From positions 1 through 40,649 of the forward strand of contig CAYULB010000014.1 of the NCBI GenBank assembly GCA_964445575.1: DNA of 40,649 bases, in the 5' to 3' direction. Source of the DNA: WJMT01 sp964445575. Its GTDB lineage: Bacteria > Acidobacteriota > Aminicenantia > Aminicenantales > Aminicenantaceae. Below, piece by piece: positions 24,314 to 32,669 of this stretch (the stretch's first letter is position 1; each line of letters starts with the position of its first letter). The notes under the pieces are model-generated. The model was not told the origin of the DNA, searched no databases, and was given only the letters and a program-made list of their open reading frames with translations. The translations under genes were made by a program, and so were the position numbers.

Positions 24314-25459
24314 ATGACTCCCAAACATCTTCAGTGGATTGAACTCAAGGAAAAAGCTCTGGAACACAACCTTGCTCAATTCAGGGGCCTTTTAGGAGAA
24401 GACCGAAGTCTCCTCGCTATGGTCAAGGCAAATGCTTATGGACATGGAATGATTCCTGTCGCAAAAACAGCTCTGAGATCAGGAGCGGATTGGCTTGGGG
24501 TCAATTCAGTGGATGAGGGTTTGACCTTGAGGAGAAGCGGCATAACCTGCCCCATTTTATCAGTTGGATACATTCCTTCAGACCAGCTGGTACAGGCTGT
24601 CAGGAATGATATAAGAATGACGGTTTACAATCATGAGTCTATAGAGAAATTGGAAAAGATTTGCCAGGAACTGAATAAAAAAGTCTATCTCCATATAAAA
24701 GTGGAGACAGGAACTTACCGGCAGGGACTGAGTGAGGGCCAAGTCGTTCCTTTTATAAAAAAAATAAGAAGTTATAAAGGATTGGTCATCGAGGGTATTT
24801 CTTCACATTTTGCCAATATCGAAGACACAACAGATCACAGTTATGCAAGGCATCAGCTTCATCGATTTAAGAATTTCATAAAAATGATAGAGGAACAGGG
24901 AGTCAAAGCCCCGCTCAAGCACATAGCCTGTTCAGCTGCTGTGATATTGTTTCCTGAAACTTATTTTAACATGGCCAGGGTAGGCATAGGCATGTATGGA
25001 CTGTGGCCCTCTAATGAGGTGTATGTGTCCAGCCTTTTGAGAGAAAGGCCCCGGTTTGATTTGAAGCCGGTTCTCTCTTGGAAAGCCCGGATAGCTCAGG
25101 TAAAAAAAGTCCCTAAAGGGGAATTTATCGGATATGGATGCACTTACAAAACAACCAGAGAAACAGCTCTTGCCATTATTCCCGTGGGATATTATGATGG
25201 ATATTCCCGAAGTCTTTCTAATGTGTCTTATGTGTTGATCAAAGGAAAGAGAGCTGCCATAAGAGGGAGAGTAGCAATGAATTTTATCATGGCAGATGTG
25301 ACCGATATACCTGGAATTAAGGTAGAAGACCCGGTGGTCCTCATCGGTGAAGAGGGAGATGATTCTATCACAGTTGATAAGATTGCTTCATTAACCGGCA
25401 CCATTAATTATGAAATAACTGCCAGGATCAATCCTGACATCCCAAGAGTCCTGGTTTAA
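24314..25459 (+). CDS. alr: Alanine racemase
   Basis: 381 residues, the family length. The PLP-binding lysine is Lys38 in MVKANAYGHG (37-45); the second catalytic residue is the tyrosine in IGYGCTYKT (about residue 270-280). RVGIGMYG and MNFIMADVTD are further family motifs. It makes D-alanine for peptidoglycan. It sits three bases after purA; a purA-alr pairing probably reflects co-transcription without direct metabolic linkage. Confidence 0.95.
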   Translation: MTPKHLQWIELKEKALEHNLAQFRGLLGEDRSLLAMVKANAYGHGMIPVAKTALRSGADWLGVNSVDEGLTLRRSGITCPILSVGYIPSDQLVQAVRNDIRMTVYNHESIEKLEKICQELNKKVYLHIKVETGTYRQGLSEGQVVPFIKKIRSYKGLVIEGISSHFANIEDTTDHSYARHQLHRFKNFIKMIEEQGVKAPLKHIACSAAVILFPETYFNMARVGIGMYGLWPSNEVYVSSLLRERPRFDLKPVLSWKARIAQVKKVPKGEFIGYGCTYKTTRETALAIIPVGYYDGYSRSLSNVSYVLIKGKRAAIRGRVAMNFIMADVTDIPGIKVEDPVVLIGEEGDDSITVDKIASLTGTINYEITARINPDIPRVLV

Positions 25460-25511
25460 TTTTATAATCCCGATGGGATATATTGACTATTTAACAGGAA
25501 TAAGGTATTTT

Positions 25512-25540
25512 TTGATATGAAGATTTAAATTTCATATAAT
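25512..25540 (+). promoter_or_regulatory. Predicted promoter of nfu
   Basis: TTGATA (25512-25517), 17 bp spacer, perfect TATAAT (25535-25540), about 48 bp upstream of the ATG. No IscR- or RirA-like operator is recognised around it. Confidence 0.65.
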
Positions 25541-25588
25541 ATAAATTCTGTTTTGAAACAAAGTTAATGGTATGTAAGGAGATTATCT

Positions 25589-25807
25589 ATGAAAGAAAAA
25601 GTCGAGTCAGTACTGAATAAAATTCGTCCTTCTCTGGAAGCAGACGGTGGGAACGTGGAACTGGTGTCATTTAAAGATGGGATTGTAAAGGTCAGGCTCA
25701 CCGGTGCATGCGCTGGGTGCCCCATGTCTCAGATGACTTTGAAAATGGGTATTGAAAGACTTTTAAAAAAAGAGATTCCAGAAGTCAAATCTGTAGAAGC
25801 TGTCTAA
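25589..25807 (+). CDS. NifU C-terminal domain (Nfu-type) Fe-S carrier
   Basis: 72 residues consisting of one Nfu domain. The conserved LEADGGNVELV (17-27) and the cluster-binding CAGC (Cys41, Cys44) are present. A dimer of such proteins holds one 4Fe-4S cluster between the CxxC pairs and hands it to client enzymes. AAGGAG lies seven bases before the ATG. It is followed 59 bp later by the IscU-like gene and then by two Fe-S enzymes (nadA, nth), consistent with a local Fe-S assembly role. Confidence 0.92.
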   Translation: MKEKVESVLNKIRPSLEADGGNVELVSFKDGIVKVRLTGACAGCPMSQMTLKMGIERLLKKEIPEVKSVEAV

Positions 25808-25809
25808 TT

Positions 25810-25818
25810 TGATATAAT
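25810..25818 (+). promoter_or_regulatory. Extended -10 promoter ahead of the IscU-like gene
   Basis: TGATATAAT is a complete extended -10 (TG-N-TATAAT) just after the nfu stop codon, with no good -35. It would give the IscU-like gene its own start about 40 nt upstream of the ATG, which has AGGAGA in front of it. Confidence 0.45.
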
Positions 25819-25866
25819 GTTTTCTCTTAGTAATGATTTTTATATCCTCATTTCAGGAGAAAAAAG

Positions 25867-26436
25867 ATGAAATACAGTGACGAAGTCATGGACCATTTTC
25901 AGAATCCCAGGAATGTGGGTGTGATTAAAGAGGCAGATGGAGTGGGGAAAATTGGAAATCCTGTTTGTGGGGATACCACTACGTTTTATATCAAAGTCAA
26001 AAACAATAAAATCAATGACATCAAATTTCAGACCCTAGGCTGTGGGGCTGCTATTGCCAGTGCCAGCATTGTCAGTGCAATGGCAAAGGGGAAAACCCTG
26101 GACGAGGCCATGAAAATTTTCAGCGGTCAAGTGGTTAAAGCTTTGGGAGGGCTCCCAGAAAAAAAAGTCCATTGTTCCAATTTAGGTGCCGATGCTCTTC
26201 ATAAAGCCATAGAGAACTACAAAGCAAAGCAAAAGGGTAAGGTCAGAGAAGCAGACAGGAAGGTGGTGAAGGATAAGGAATTTATGTGCCCCAAATGTGA
26301 TGACTCAATATCTGACTCTGAATTGTTCTGCCGGAGATGTCATATTGAGCTTGAGTCCTGCAAAGAATGCGGAAAGCCCAAGAAGAAAGACGAGGAAGAG
26401 TGCCCTCACTGTGGGGCCACAAAAATTCACATTTAA
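25867..26436 (+). CDS. IscU/NifU-N scaffold fused to a C-terminal double zinc ribbon
   Basis: 189 residues. Residues 1-120 are a complete IscU-type scaffold with its three cluster cysteines, Cys34 (GNPVCGD, with Asp36), Cys59 (TLGCGAAIA) and Cys103 (VHCSNLGADAL). The NifU-like shape lacks the LPPVK chaperone loop of IscU proper. After a charged linker (118-138) come four CxxC pairs: 141-144, 155-158, 165-168 and 179-182. These make two zinc ribbons instead of the 2Fe-2S plus Nfu domains of full NifU. The separate Nfu gene lies just upstream. No cysteine desulfurase is in the window. The ribbon could bind zinc, a partner or nucleic acid; its role is unknown. Confidence 0.88.
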   Translation: MKYSDEVMDHFQNPRNVGVIKEADGVGKIGNPVCGDTTTFYIKVKNNKINDIKFQTLGCGAAIASASIVSAMAKGKTLDEAMKIFSGQVVKALGGLPEKKVHCSNLGADALHKAIENYKAKQKGKVREADRKVVKDKEFMCPKCDDSISDSELFCRRCHIELESCKECGKPKKKDEEECPHCGATKIHI

Positions 26437-26476
26437 GGTCCAGATGATTTAGAAATATTCTAAGGGAGATTCTGGG

Positions 26477-27394
26477 TTGAAAAGAAAAGAACTGGCTGAA
26501 AAAATAGAGGAATTAAAAAAGAAGCGGAATGCGGTCATCCTTGCTCATAATTACCAGAGAGGCGAAGTGCAGGATGTGGCAGATTACATCGGGGATTCTT
26601 TGGGATTGAGCATAAAAGCTTCCCAAGTCCACGAGGACGTCATTGTTTTTTGTGGAGTCTATTTTATGGCAGAGACTGCTGCCATTTTAGCTCCGGACAA
26701 GACGGTTCTGATTCCTGATGAGAAAGCCACTTGTCCCATGGCAGATATGCTGAAAAAGAACCAGCTGGAGGATTGGAAAAAAGAACACCCTGGAAAAAAA
26801 GTGGTTTGCTATGTAAACAGCACTGCAGATGTCAAAGCTGAATGTGATGTTTGCTGTACTTCTTCCAATGCTGTTCAAGTGGTTGATTCATTGGAAGGAG
26901 AGGAAGTTTTGTTCGCTCCGGATAGAAACCTGGCATATTATGCAGCCCAGCACAGTCCCAAAAAGATTATTCCCTGGGAAGGATACTGTTATGTCCATGA
27001 TGATATAAGGCCGAAAGACATTTTAAAGCTGAAACAGATTTATCCTGAAAGTGAAGTGTGGGTCCATCCTGAATGCCGGCCAGAAGTGGTGAAGCTGGCA
27101 GACAAAGTTTTTTCCACCGGGAAAATGATAGAAGAGGCAAGGAAAACACAGAAAAGAGACATCATTATTGGAACCGAGACCGGTATAATCCACAGATTGA
27201 AAAAAGAAAACCCAGAAAAAAATTTCCATCCTGCTTGGAAACGGGCCATATGCCGGAATATGAAGAAAATCACTCTAAAAAAGGTCTATTTGTCTTTAAA
27301 AGATATGGAGAAAAAGGTAGTGGTGCCTGAGGATGTCAAGAATAAGGCAGAAAGGGCTATCAAGGGAATGATACGTATCAGCGCATTTGATTGA
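26477..27394 (+). CDS. nadA: Quinolinate synthase A
   Basis: 305 residues, the short bacterial form. NadA condenses iminoaspartate and dihydroxyacetone phosphate to quinolinate for NAD synthesis using a 4Fe-4S cluster. The three cluster cysteines fit Cys86 (ATCPMAD), Cys171 (GYCYVH) and Cys259 (ICRNMKK). The internal repeats LAHNYQRGEVQDVADYIGDS and CGVYFMAETA are clear. It starts with TTG at 26477; GGGAG is eight bases upstream. It is immediately followed by nth, another Fe-S protein. nadB and nadC are not in this window. Confidence 0.95.
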   Translation: MKRKELAEKIEELKKKRNAVILAHNYQRGEVQDVADYIGDSLGLSIKASQVHEDVIVFCGVYFMAETAAILAPDKTVLIPDEKATCPMADMLKKNQLEDWKKEHPGKKVVCYVNSTADVKAECDVCCTSSNAVQVVDSLEGEEVLFAPDRNLAYYAAQHSPKKIIPWEGYCYVHDDIRPKDILKLKQIYPESEVWVHPECRPEVVKLADKVFSTGKMIEEARKTQKRDIIIGTETGIIHRLKKENPEKNFHPAWKRAICRNMKKITLKKVYLSLKDMEKKVVVPEDVKNKAERAIKGMIRISAFD

Positions 27395-27395
27395 A

Positions 27396-28043
27396 ATGGA
27401 TAAAGGCGAAGAACGGATCTCAAAAATAATAAAAATTTTAAAAGAGCTTTATCCCAGTAGCCGGACCGCACTAAAGTTTCAAACCCCTCTTCAGATTCTG
27501 GTAGCCACTATATTGTCTGCCCAATGTACAGATAAAAAAGTCAATGAAGTGACTTCTAAACTTTTCAGGAAGTACAGGAGCGCTGAAGATTTTGCCGGAG
27601 CTGAGATCAGAAAACTGGAGGAAGAAATCCGCCCTACTGGTTTTTACAGGAATAAAGCGAAAAATATCAAGGAATCCGCAGAAAGAATAGTGAAGGATTT
27701 TTCCGGGAAAGTGCCGTCATCTATGGACCAACTCCTGACACTCCCTGGAGTTGCAAGAAAAACGGCAAACATTGTCCTTTCCAGTGCGTTTAAAAAAGCA
27801 GAAGGCATTGCCGTGGACACTCATGTCAAAAGGTTATCTCAAAGATTGGGATTGAGTGATCAGAATGATCCTGACAAAATTGAGCAAGATTTGATTTCTC
27901 AAGTTCCTCGAAAACAATGGCTTCATTTCAATTATATGCTGGTCAACCACGGCCGGAAGATCTGTCAGGCAAAAAAACCTTTGTGTCCAGAGTGCCGGCT
28001 GAATCAACTCTGTCCTTCAGCGGCTGTTGCCGGTTCAAAGTAG
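27396..28043 (+). CDS. nth: Endonuclease III (DNA glycosylase/AP lyase)
   Basis: 215 residues from the ATG one base after the nadA stop; a TTG three codons earlier would overlap nadA and is less likely. The helix-hairpin-helix LPGVARKTAN holds catalytic Lys122, Asp141 lies in VDTHVKRL, and the 4Fe-4S loop is Cys190-x6-Cys197-x2-Cys200-x5-Cys206. It removes oxidised pyrimidines and cleaves the abasic site. The nadA-nth spacing implies a shared transcript and coupled translation. Confidence 0.95.
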   Translation: MDKGEERISKIIKILKELYPSSRTALKFQTPLQILVATILSAQCTDKKVNEVTSKLFRKYRSAEDFAGAEIRKLEEEIRPTGFYRNKAKNIKESAERIVKDFSGKVPSSMDQLLTLPGVARKTANIVLSSAFKKAEGIAVDTHVKRLSQRLGLSDQNDPDKIEQDLISQVPRKQWLHFNYMLVNHGRKICQAKKPLCPECRLNQLCPSAAVAGSK

Positions 28044-28167
28044 GCGGCAGACAGCATCAAATCATTTGAAATAAAGAGGGCATTTCTATTATCATTATAA
28101 ATACAAACCGGGAAGTTCCAGCTGAACCGAATGAATTATTTTTGATTCAAGAACTCAAGGAGTTCAA

Positions 28168-29181
28168 ATGGTAAAAAAAGCATATCTTTTCCATAAAACA
28201 GAAAAAAATAAAGTTCAGTGTGATCTGTGCAGTCACAGGTGCCAGATCGCTCCATCTAAATTTGGGATATGCGGGGTGAGAAAAAACAAAGATGGAGACC
28301 TTTATACTTTGGTGTATGGAGAATTGATTGCAGCGCATGTAGACCCTATTGAGAAAAAGCCGCTTTATCATTTTATGCCGGGAACTTCAGCTTTTTCTGT
28401 CGCCACCGTCGGATGCAATTTTCATTGTGATTTCTGCCAGAATTGGCAGATTTCTCAGGCTTCAAAGAGAAAGGAAGAGGTTTACAGCGAAAAGTCAGTT
28501 TCTCCTGAAGATATCGTTGCCGAGGCCAAAAGAAGCGGATGCCAGAGCATCAGTTATACCTATACAGAGCCCACTGTTTTTTTTGAGCTGGCCTATGATA
28601 CAGCAAAAATCGCCAAACAAGAAGGGCTGGCAAACACGTTTGTTACCAATGGATATATGACCAGGGAAGCTCTGGAAAAAATAAGGCCCTATCTGGACGC
28701 CTCAAACGTTGACCTGAAGTCATTCCGGGAGGAATTTTACCAGAAGATTTGCAAAGCTCATCTCAAGCCTGTGCTGGACTCTATAAGGAATATGAAAGAA
28801 ATGGATATATGGGTCGAAGTCACGACCCTTATCGTGCCGGGACAGAATGATTCGGATGAAGAATTACAGGAAATCGCTGAGTTTATATCTGATGTTGACA
28901 AAGATATCCCATGGCATATCAGCCGTTTTCACCCGGATTATGAATTTAACGACTCACAGCCTACTCCCTTAGAGACCATGAAAAAAGCTTATTCTCTGGG
29001 AAAAAAAGCTGGCCTGAAGTATGTTTATTTTGGGAATGTTTCTGGGGAGTCCGACACTACAGTTTGCCCTAAATGCGGAAAAAACGTGCTTTCGCGGAGA
29101 GGATTCTGGCTTATCGAAAACCATATATCAGATTCCAAATGTCTTTTTTGTGGAGAGCCTATAGCCGGAGTTTTTAAATGA
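28168..29181 (+). CDS. amrS: AmmeMemoRadiSam-type radical SAM enzyme AmrS
   Basis: 337 residues. The radical SAM motif CNFHCDFC (Cys83, Cys87, Cys90) is preceded by an N-terminal cysteine-rich region (Cys18, Cys21, Cys25, Cys35) and followed by YTYTEPTVFFELAYD, WVEVTTLIVPGQNDS and WHISRFHPDY, all hallmarks of the AmrS/PflA-like group. A C-terminal rubredoxin-like ribbon (CPKC...CLFC) closes the protein. It is usually associated with AMMECR1 and Memo proteins, which are not in this window. The reaction is not known to me. AAGGAG precedes the ATG. It overlaps the archease gene by four bases. Confidence 0.9.
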   Translation: MVKKAYLFHKTEKNKVQCDLCSHRCQIAPSKFGICGVRKNKDGDLYTLVYGELIAAHVDPIEKKPLYHFMPGTSAFSVATVGCNFHCDFCQNWQISQASKRKEEVYSEKSVSPEDIVAEAKRSGCQSISYTYTEPTVFFELAYDTAKIAKQEGLANTFVTNGYMTREALEKIRPYLDASNVDLKSFREEFYQKICKAHLKPVLDSIRNMKEMDIWVEVTTLIVPGQNDSDEELQEIAEFISDVDKDIPWHISRFHPDYEFNDSQPTPLETMKKAYSLGKKAGLKYVYFGNVSGESDTTVCPKCGKNVLSRRGFWLIENHISDSKCLFCGEPIAGVFK

Positions 29182-29606
29182 AAAAAAAGAAGTTTAGATA
29201 TCTGGATCACACTGCAGATGCTAAGTTCCGGGCCTATGGAAACTCTGAAGAAGAAGCCTTTCAGAATGCTGCTGTAGCCTTAGTGAATCTTATGTGGAAT
29301 CCGGATGAAATCGAATCCAGGGAAAAAAAGAATATTCATGTGACCGGCAGAGATAAAAAGCAGCTGCTGGTTAATTTTTTAGAGGAGATTTTATTCCTCC
29401 TAGAATCACATGACTTTCTAGTCCATACCGTAGAAGATTTGTCCATAAATCAGGATGAAAAAGGTTGCGGCCTGAGAGCTTCTTTTTCCGGTGACCGAGC
29501 TTCCGGTGGCTATGAAATTTTTGGAAGCATTAAAGCAGTCACCTACAGTGATATGATGATAAAAAGAAATAATGGTTGTGTGATTCAGGTGGTTGTGGAT
29601 ATGTAA
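29178..29606 (+). CDS. Archease, activator of RtcB RNA ligase
   Basis: 142 residues, normal for archease. The conserved YLDHTADAKFRAYG at the N-terminus (metal-binding Asp near residue 9), LLVNFLEEILFLLE in the middle and KAVTYSDMMIKR near the end identify it. Archease speeds RtcB guanylylation and multiple turnover. The gene overlaps amrS by four bases and ends ten bases before rtcB, so all three are probably one transcript. Confidence 0.94.
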   Translation: MKKKKFRYLDHTADAKFRAYGNSEEEAFQNAAVALVNLMWNPDEIESREKKNIHVTGRDKKQLLVNFLEEILFLLESHDFLVHTVEDLSINQDEKGCGLRASFSGDRASGGYEIFGSIKAVTYSDMMIKRNNGCVIQVVVDM

Positions 29607-29616
29607 GGAGGCTTTC

Positions 29617-31038
29617 ATGAAATTAAAACAAATAAACCAGTACACGTGGGAAATCCCAAAGCAAGAAGACATGAAAGTTCCTGCTTTTGTTTACAGCTCT
29701 CCTGCTCTTATTGAAGGAGTCAAAAAAGACCTAGCCCTCAATCAGACAAGGAATATGGCTTGTCTCCCGGGCATTCAGAGGGCTGCTTATGCAATGCCAG
29801 ATGCACACCAGGGTTATGGATTTCCTATTGGTGGAGTTGCAGCCTTTGACATGGAACAAGGCATTATTTCACCAGGGGGAGTGGGATACGATATCAACTG
29901 CGGGGTAAGGCTTTTAAGAACAGATTTTTCTGAAAAAGAATTGAGTAAAAACAAAAAGGTTCTCATCGATTCAATTTTCAATAAGGTGCCCACCGGAGTA
30001 GGGAAAGGCCGGTCCACTCAATTGAGCCGGAAAAATATCCAGCAAGTTTGCAGGATAGGGGCTCAATGGGTAGTGGAAAGAGGATATGGTGAAGAGGAAG
30101 ACCTTAAAAGAACCGAAGAGGAAGGATGCATTCAACCTGCTAACCCAGAGAGTCTGTCATCGAGAGCGATTGATAGGGGCTTGAGTCAGCTGGGATCTTT
30201 AGGCTCAGGGAATCACTTTCTCGAAATTCAAAAGGTTTCCCAGATTTATGACCAAAAGACAGCGGAAGCTTTTGGCATAAATTCAGAGGGTCAGATATTG
30301 GTCATGATACACTGTGGAAGCCGAGGGTTGGGACACCAGGTGGCTTCGGATTACATTAAATTGATGGAGAATGAGATCGGAACCAAAGGATTACCGGACA
30401 GGCAGCTGGTCAATGCTCCTATACGCTCAAAATTAGGAAAGAAATATTTTGAGTCCATGAACTCAGCAGTCAATTTTGCTTTTGCCAACAGACAAATGAT
30501 AGCTCATCTCATAAGAGAGGTGTTTGAAGAAGTGTTGGGAACGACCGGTAATATGCAGCAGGTTTATGATGTGTGTCACAATGTTGCAAAAATCGAGACC
30601 CACAAAATAAACGGAAAAGAGACCAGCTTATGCGTCCACCGAAAAGGAGCGACTAGAAGTTTTGGTCCGGGGCATAAAGAAATCCCCAATGTTTATCGTC
30701 ATGTAGGGCAGCCTGTTTTGATTCCAGGGAGTATGGGGACTTCGTCCTATGTGCTGGTTGGCACTGAGAAAGCTGAAGAGCTGAGCTTTAGTTCTACAGC
30801 CCATGGAGCAGGGCGGGTGATGTCTCGTCGTCAGGCTCTGCGGAGTTTTAGAGGGGAGAAAATAAAACAAGAGCTTGAAAGCAAAGGAATTGAACTGAGA
30901 GCAACAGGTTGGAAGAGTGTGGCAGAGGAGGCTTCCCAGGTGTATAAAGATGTGGATGAAGTGGTGAGAGTTTCGGATGCACTGGGAATAGGAAAGCTGG
31001 TGATAAAAGCAGATCCTGTTGCTGTGATTAAAGGCTAA
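29617..31038 (+). CDS. rtcB: RNA 3'-phosphate/5'-OH ligase RtcB
   Basis: 473 residues. RtcB joins 2',3'-cyclic phosphate or 3'-phosphate RNA ends to 5'-OH ends with GTP and Mn2+. Metal-site motifs are visible: PDAHQGYGFPIGG, GGVGYDINCGVR (Asp92, Cys95), GSGNHFLE, HCGSRGLGHQ and GSMGTSSYVLVG; RKGATRSFGPGH lies near the active-site histidine region. I chose the ATG at 29617, five bases after a perfect AAGGAGG; a TTG at 29593 would overlap archease and has no such site. With archease next to it, this forms a full RNA ligation pair. Confidence 0.95.
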   Translation: MKLKQINQYTWEIPKQEDMKVPAFVYSSPALIEGVKKDLALNQTRNMACLPGIQRAAYAMPDAHQGYGFPIGGVAAFDMEQGIISPGGVGYDINCGVRLLRTDFSEKELSKNKKVLIDSIFNKVPTGVGKGRSTQLSRKNIQQVCRIGAQWVVERGYGEEEDLKRTEEEGCIQPANPESLSSRAIDRGLSQLGSLGSGNHFLEIQKVSQIYDQKTAEAFGINSEGQILVMIHCGSRGLGHQVASDYIKLMENEIGTKGLPDRQLVNAPIRSKLGKKYFESMNSAVNFAFANRQMIAHLIREVFEEVLGTTGNMQQVYDVCHNVAKIETHKINGKETSLCVHRKGATRSFGPGHKEIPNVYRHVGQPVLIPGSMGTSSYVLVGTEKAEELSFSSTAHGAGRVMSRRQALRSFRGEKIKQELESKGIELRATGWKSVAEEASQVYKDVDEVVRVSDALGIGKLVIKADPVAVIKG

Positions 31039-31097
31039 TAAAAGAAAGTATCCCGGTTAAGATAATTTGAAAATTACTTAAAAAAGGAACCCCCGGG

Positions 31098-31113
31098 TCA
31101 AAAAATTTTTTGA
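31098..31113. promoter_or_regulatory. 16 bp perfect palindrome upstream of thyX
   Basis: TCAAAAAATTTTTTGA, perfectly self-complementary, lies between rtcB and thyX and touches the -35 of the predicted thyX promoter. It could be an operator, or part of an rtcB terminator with the CCCCCGGG just before it. Confidence 0.4.
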
Positions 31114-31139
31114 GTCATGGGCGGGATTTGTTGTATCAT
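31110..31139 (+). promoter_or_regulatory. Predicted promoter of the thyX-like gene
   Basis: TTGAGT (31110-31115), 18 bp spacer, TATCAT (31134-31139), about 57 bp before the chosen ATG. It lies downstream of an earlier in-frame TTG, supporting the later start. Confidence 0.4.
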
Positions 31140-31196
31140 TCAAATCGGAATTTACCGAGCCCATTCAATGAGAAAGGATATTTTTCAGGAGAAGCG

Positions 31197-32669
31197 ATGA
31201 AAATCATATTAGCAGGATATAATGTGGACAGCACTGTTATTCAAGAGTTAAAAGAGAAAAGCCCGGAGAGGGGTGATGTGACTCCGGAAACGCTGTCCGC
31301 TTCTTATGCCAGGATATCGAGGGACCCCCGTTCCGCGGATCAGCTTCGTGCTGCGGCCCGCGCTGAAGTGGAAAAGGCAAGAAAATCCAACCGGACCATT
31401 ATCTTTAAGATGGGTCACCATTCAGTCGCTGAACATGCTGTTTTTAATTTTGATGTGATAGGCCTGAGCCGTCGGGCTATTGAAGAAATTGAAAAATTCA
31501 GGCTTTGTTCCTTTACAGAAAAATCACAGAGATACATCAAGTTAGAGAGTGATTTTGTGATTCCCCAAGAGATAAAAAAAGCAGGGAAAGAAGATGTTTT
31601 TATTCAAACCATACGTGAACAGAATACTCTGTATCATAGGCTTTATAAAAAGCTCAAATCTTATTTTTATAAGAAATATCCTGATAGGGCTCAGAATAAA
31701 AAAATTCATTCTGTTCTCGACGGATGGGCCAAGGAAGATGCCCGGTATATTGTAAGCCTGGCTACCGAGGGACAGCTGGGTATGACTATAAACGCAAGAA
31801 ATTTGGAGCTGATGATAAGGCGGTTTTCGTCAAAAAACCTAGCAGAATTAAGAGAGTTTAATAGGAAAATCTATAAGCTGGCAAAGGAAGTCGCCCCTTC
31901 TATTATTTTATTTACCGAGCCCAATGACTTTGACGCAGAGACCTACCAGGAATTGGGAGAGCAGGTAGAGGCATTTCATTTTGGGAAAGATAAAACCGAA
32001 AAAGATGTCAGGCTGGTCTATTATACCCCTGATGCGGATATCAAGCTGGTGGCTTCTTTAATGCACACCACTTCTCAAAATTCTTTCCTCCAGTGTATTG
32101 AAAAAGTTTATGGTCTGAATGAAGAAAAACGAAGAGATATCATTAAAGCTGCTTTGAAACACATGGAATTCTATGATGCTGTGCTTCGGGAATTTGAGTA
32201 TGGGGACTTGGTATTTGAATTGATTGTCTCAGCCGCATGCTTTGCTCAGCTTAAAAGACATCGGATGGCGACCATTACTTCCCAAAAATACAACCTGGAA
32301 CTTGGAGTCACCGTCCCTCCTTCGGTAAAAGAAGTGAATGCTGAAAAAGATTTTATGCAGATGATAGAGAAGACCAACCATATTTATAAAGATCTGGCTG
32401 GGAACACTGAGTCTGGAGCCGAATATATTTTGACAAATGCCCATAGAAGAAGAGTGCTCATAAAAATGAATGCAAGAGAATTTTATCATTTTTCACGGTT
32501 AAGGGAAGATAAAACAGCCCAGTGGGAAATCAGGAGACTGGCCAATAAGATGAGTGAAAAAGCTCGGCAGGTCATGCCTTTAACTTTCGTGCTTGTCGGA
32601 GGTAAAGACCGTTATCCTGATATATATAAGTCAGTATTTGGAAGAAGCCCAAAGTTCAAACCCCCCTAA
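31197..32669 (+). CDS. Double-domain ThyX-like protein (FAD-dependent thymidylate synthase family)
   Basis: 490 residues, about twice a normal ThyX. The first half (about 30-240) matches ThyX at GHHSVAEHAVFNF (73-85), but the flavin/dUMP signature RHRxxSxNxxSxR is altered to EKFRLCSFTEKSQRY (99-113). The second half (about 270-465) keeps RHRMATITSQKY (354-365) and a clear dUMP/flavin end motif (NAREFYHFSRLRED, AQWEIRRLA, 425-449). Each half thus keeps different parts of the site. It may make dTMP with one active half or a composite site, or it may have another role. ATG at 31197 has AGGAGA upstream; an in-frame TTG 87 bp earlier lies inside the predicted promoter. Confidence 0.82.
   Translation: MKIILAGYNVDSTVIQELKEKSPERGDVTPETLSASYARISRDPRSADQLRAAARAEVEKARKSNRTIIFKMGHHSVAEHAVFNFDVIGLSRRAIEEIEKFRLCSFTEKSQRYIKLESDFVIPQEIKKAGKEDVFIQTIREQNTLYHRLYKKLKSYFYKKYPDRAQNKKIHSVLDGWAKEDARYIVSLATEGQLGMTINARNLELMIRRFSSKNLAELREFNRKIYKLAKEVAPSIILFTEPNDFDAETYQELGEQVEAFHFGKDKTEKDVRLVYYTPDADIKLVASLMHTTSQNSFLQCIEKVYGLNEEKRRDIIKAALKHMEFYDAVLREFEYGDLVFELIVSAACFAQLKRHRMATITSQKYNLELGVTVPPSVKEVNAEKDFMQMIEKTNHIYKDLAGNTESGAEYILTNAHRRRVLIKMNAREFYHFSRLREDKTAQWEIRRLANKMSEKARQVMPLTFVLVGGKDRYPDIYKSVFGRSPKFKPP

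Noticed and set aside
25467..25479. Intrinsic terminator after alr (ATCCC-GAT-GGGAT hairpin)
   Set aside because: The stem is only five base pairs with a three-base loop and there is no T-run after it.
31110..31196. N-terminal extension of the ThyX-like protein
   Set aside because: Begins with TTG inside the predicted promoter, has no ribosome-binding site, and the added residues do not resemble ThyX; the ATG at 31197 has a good site.
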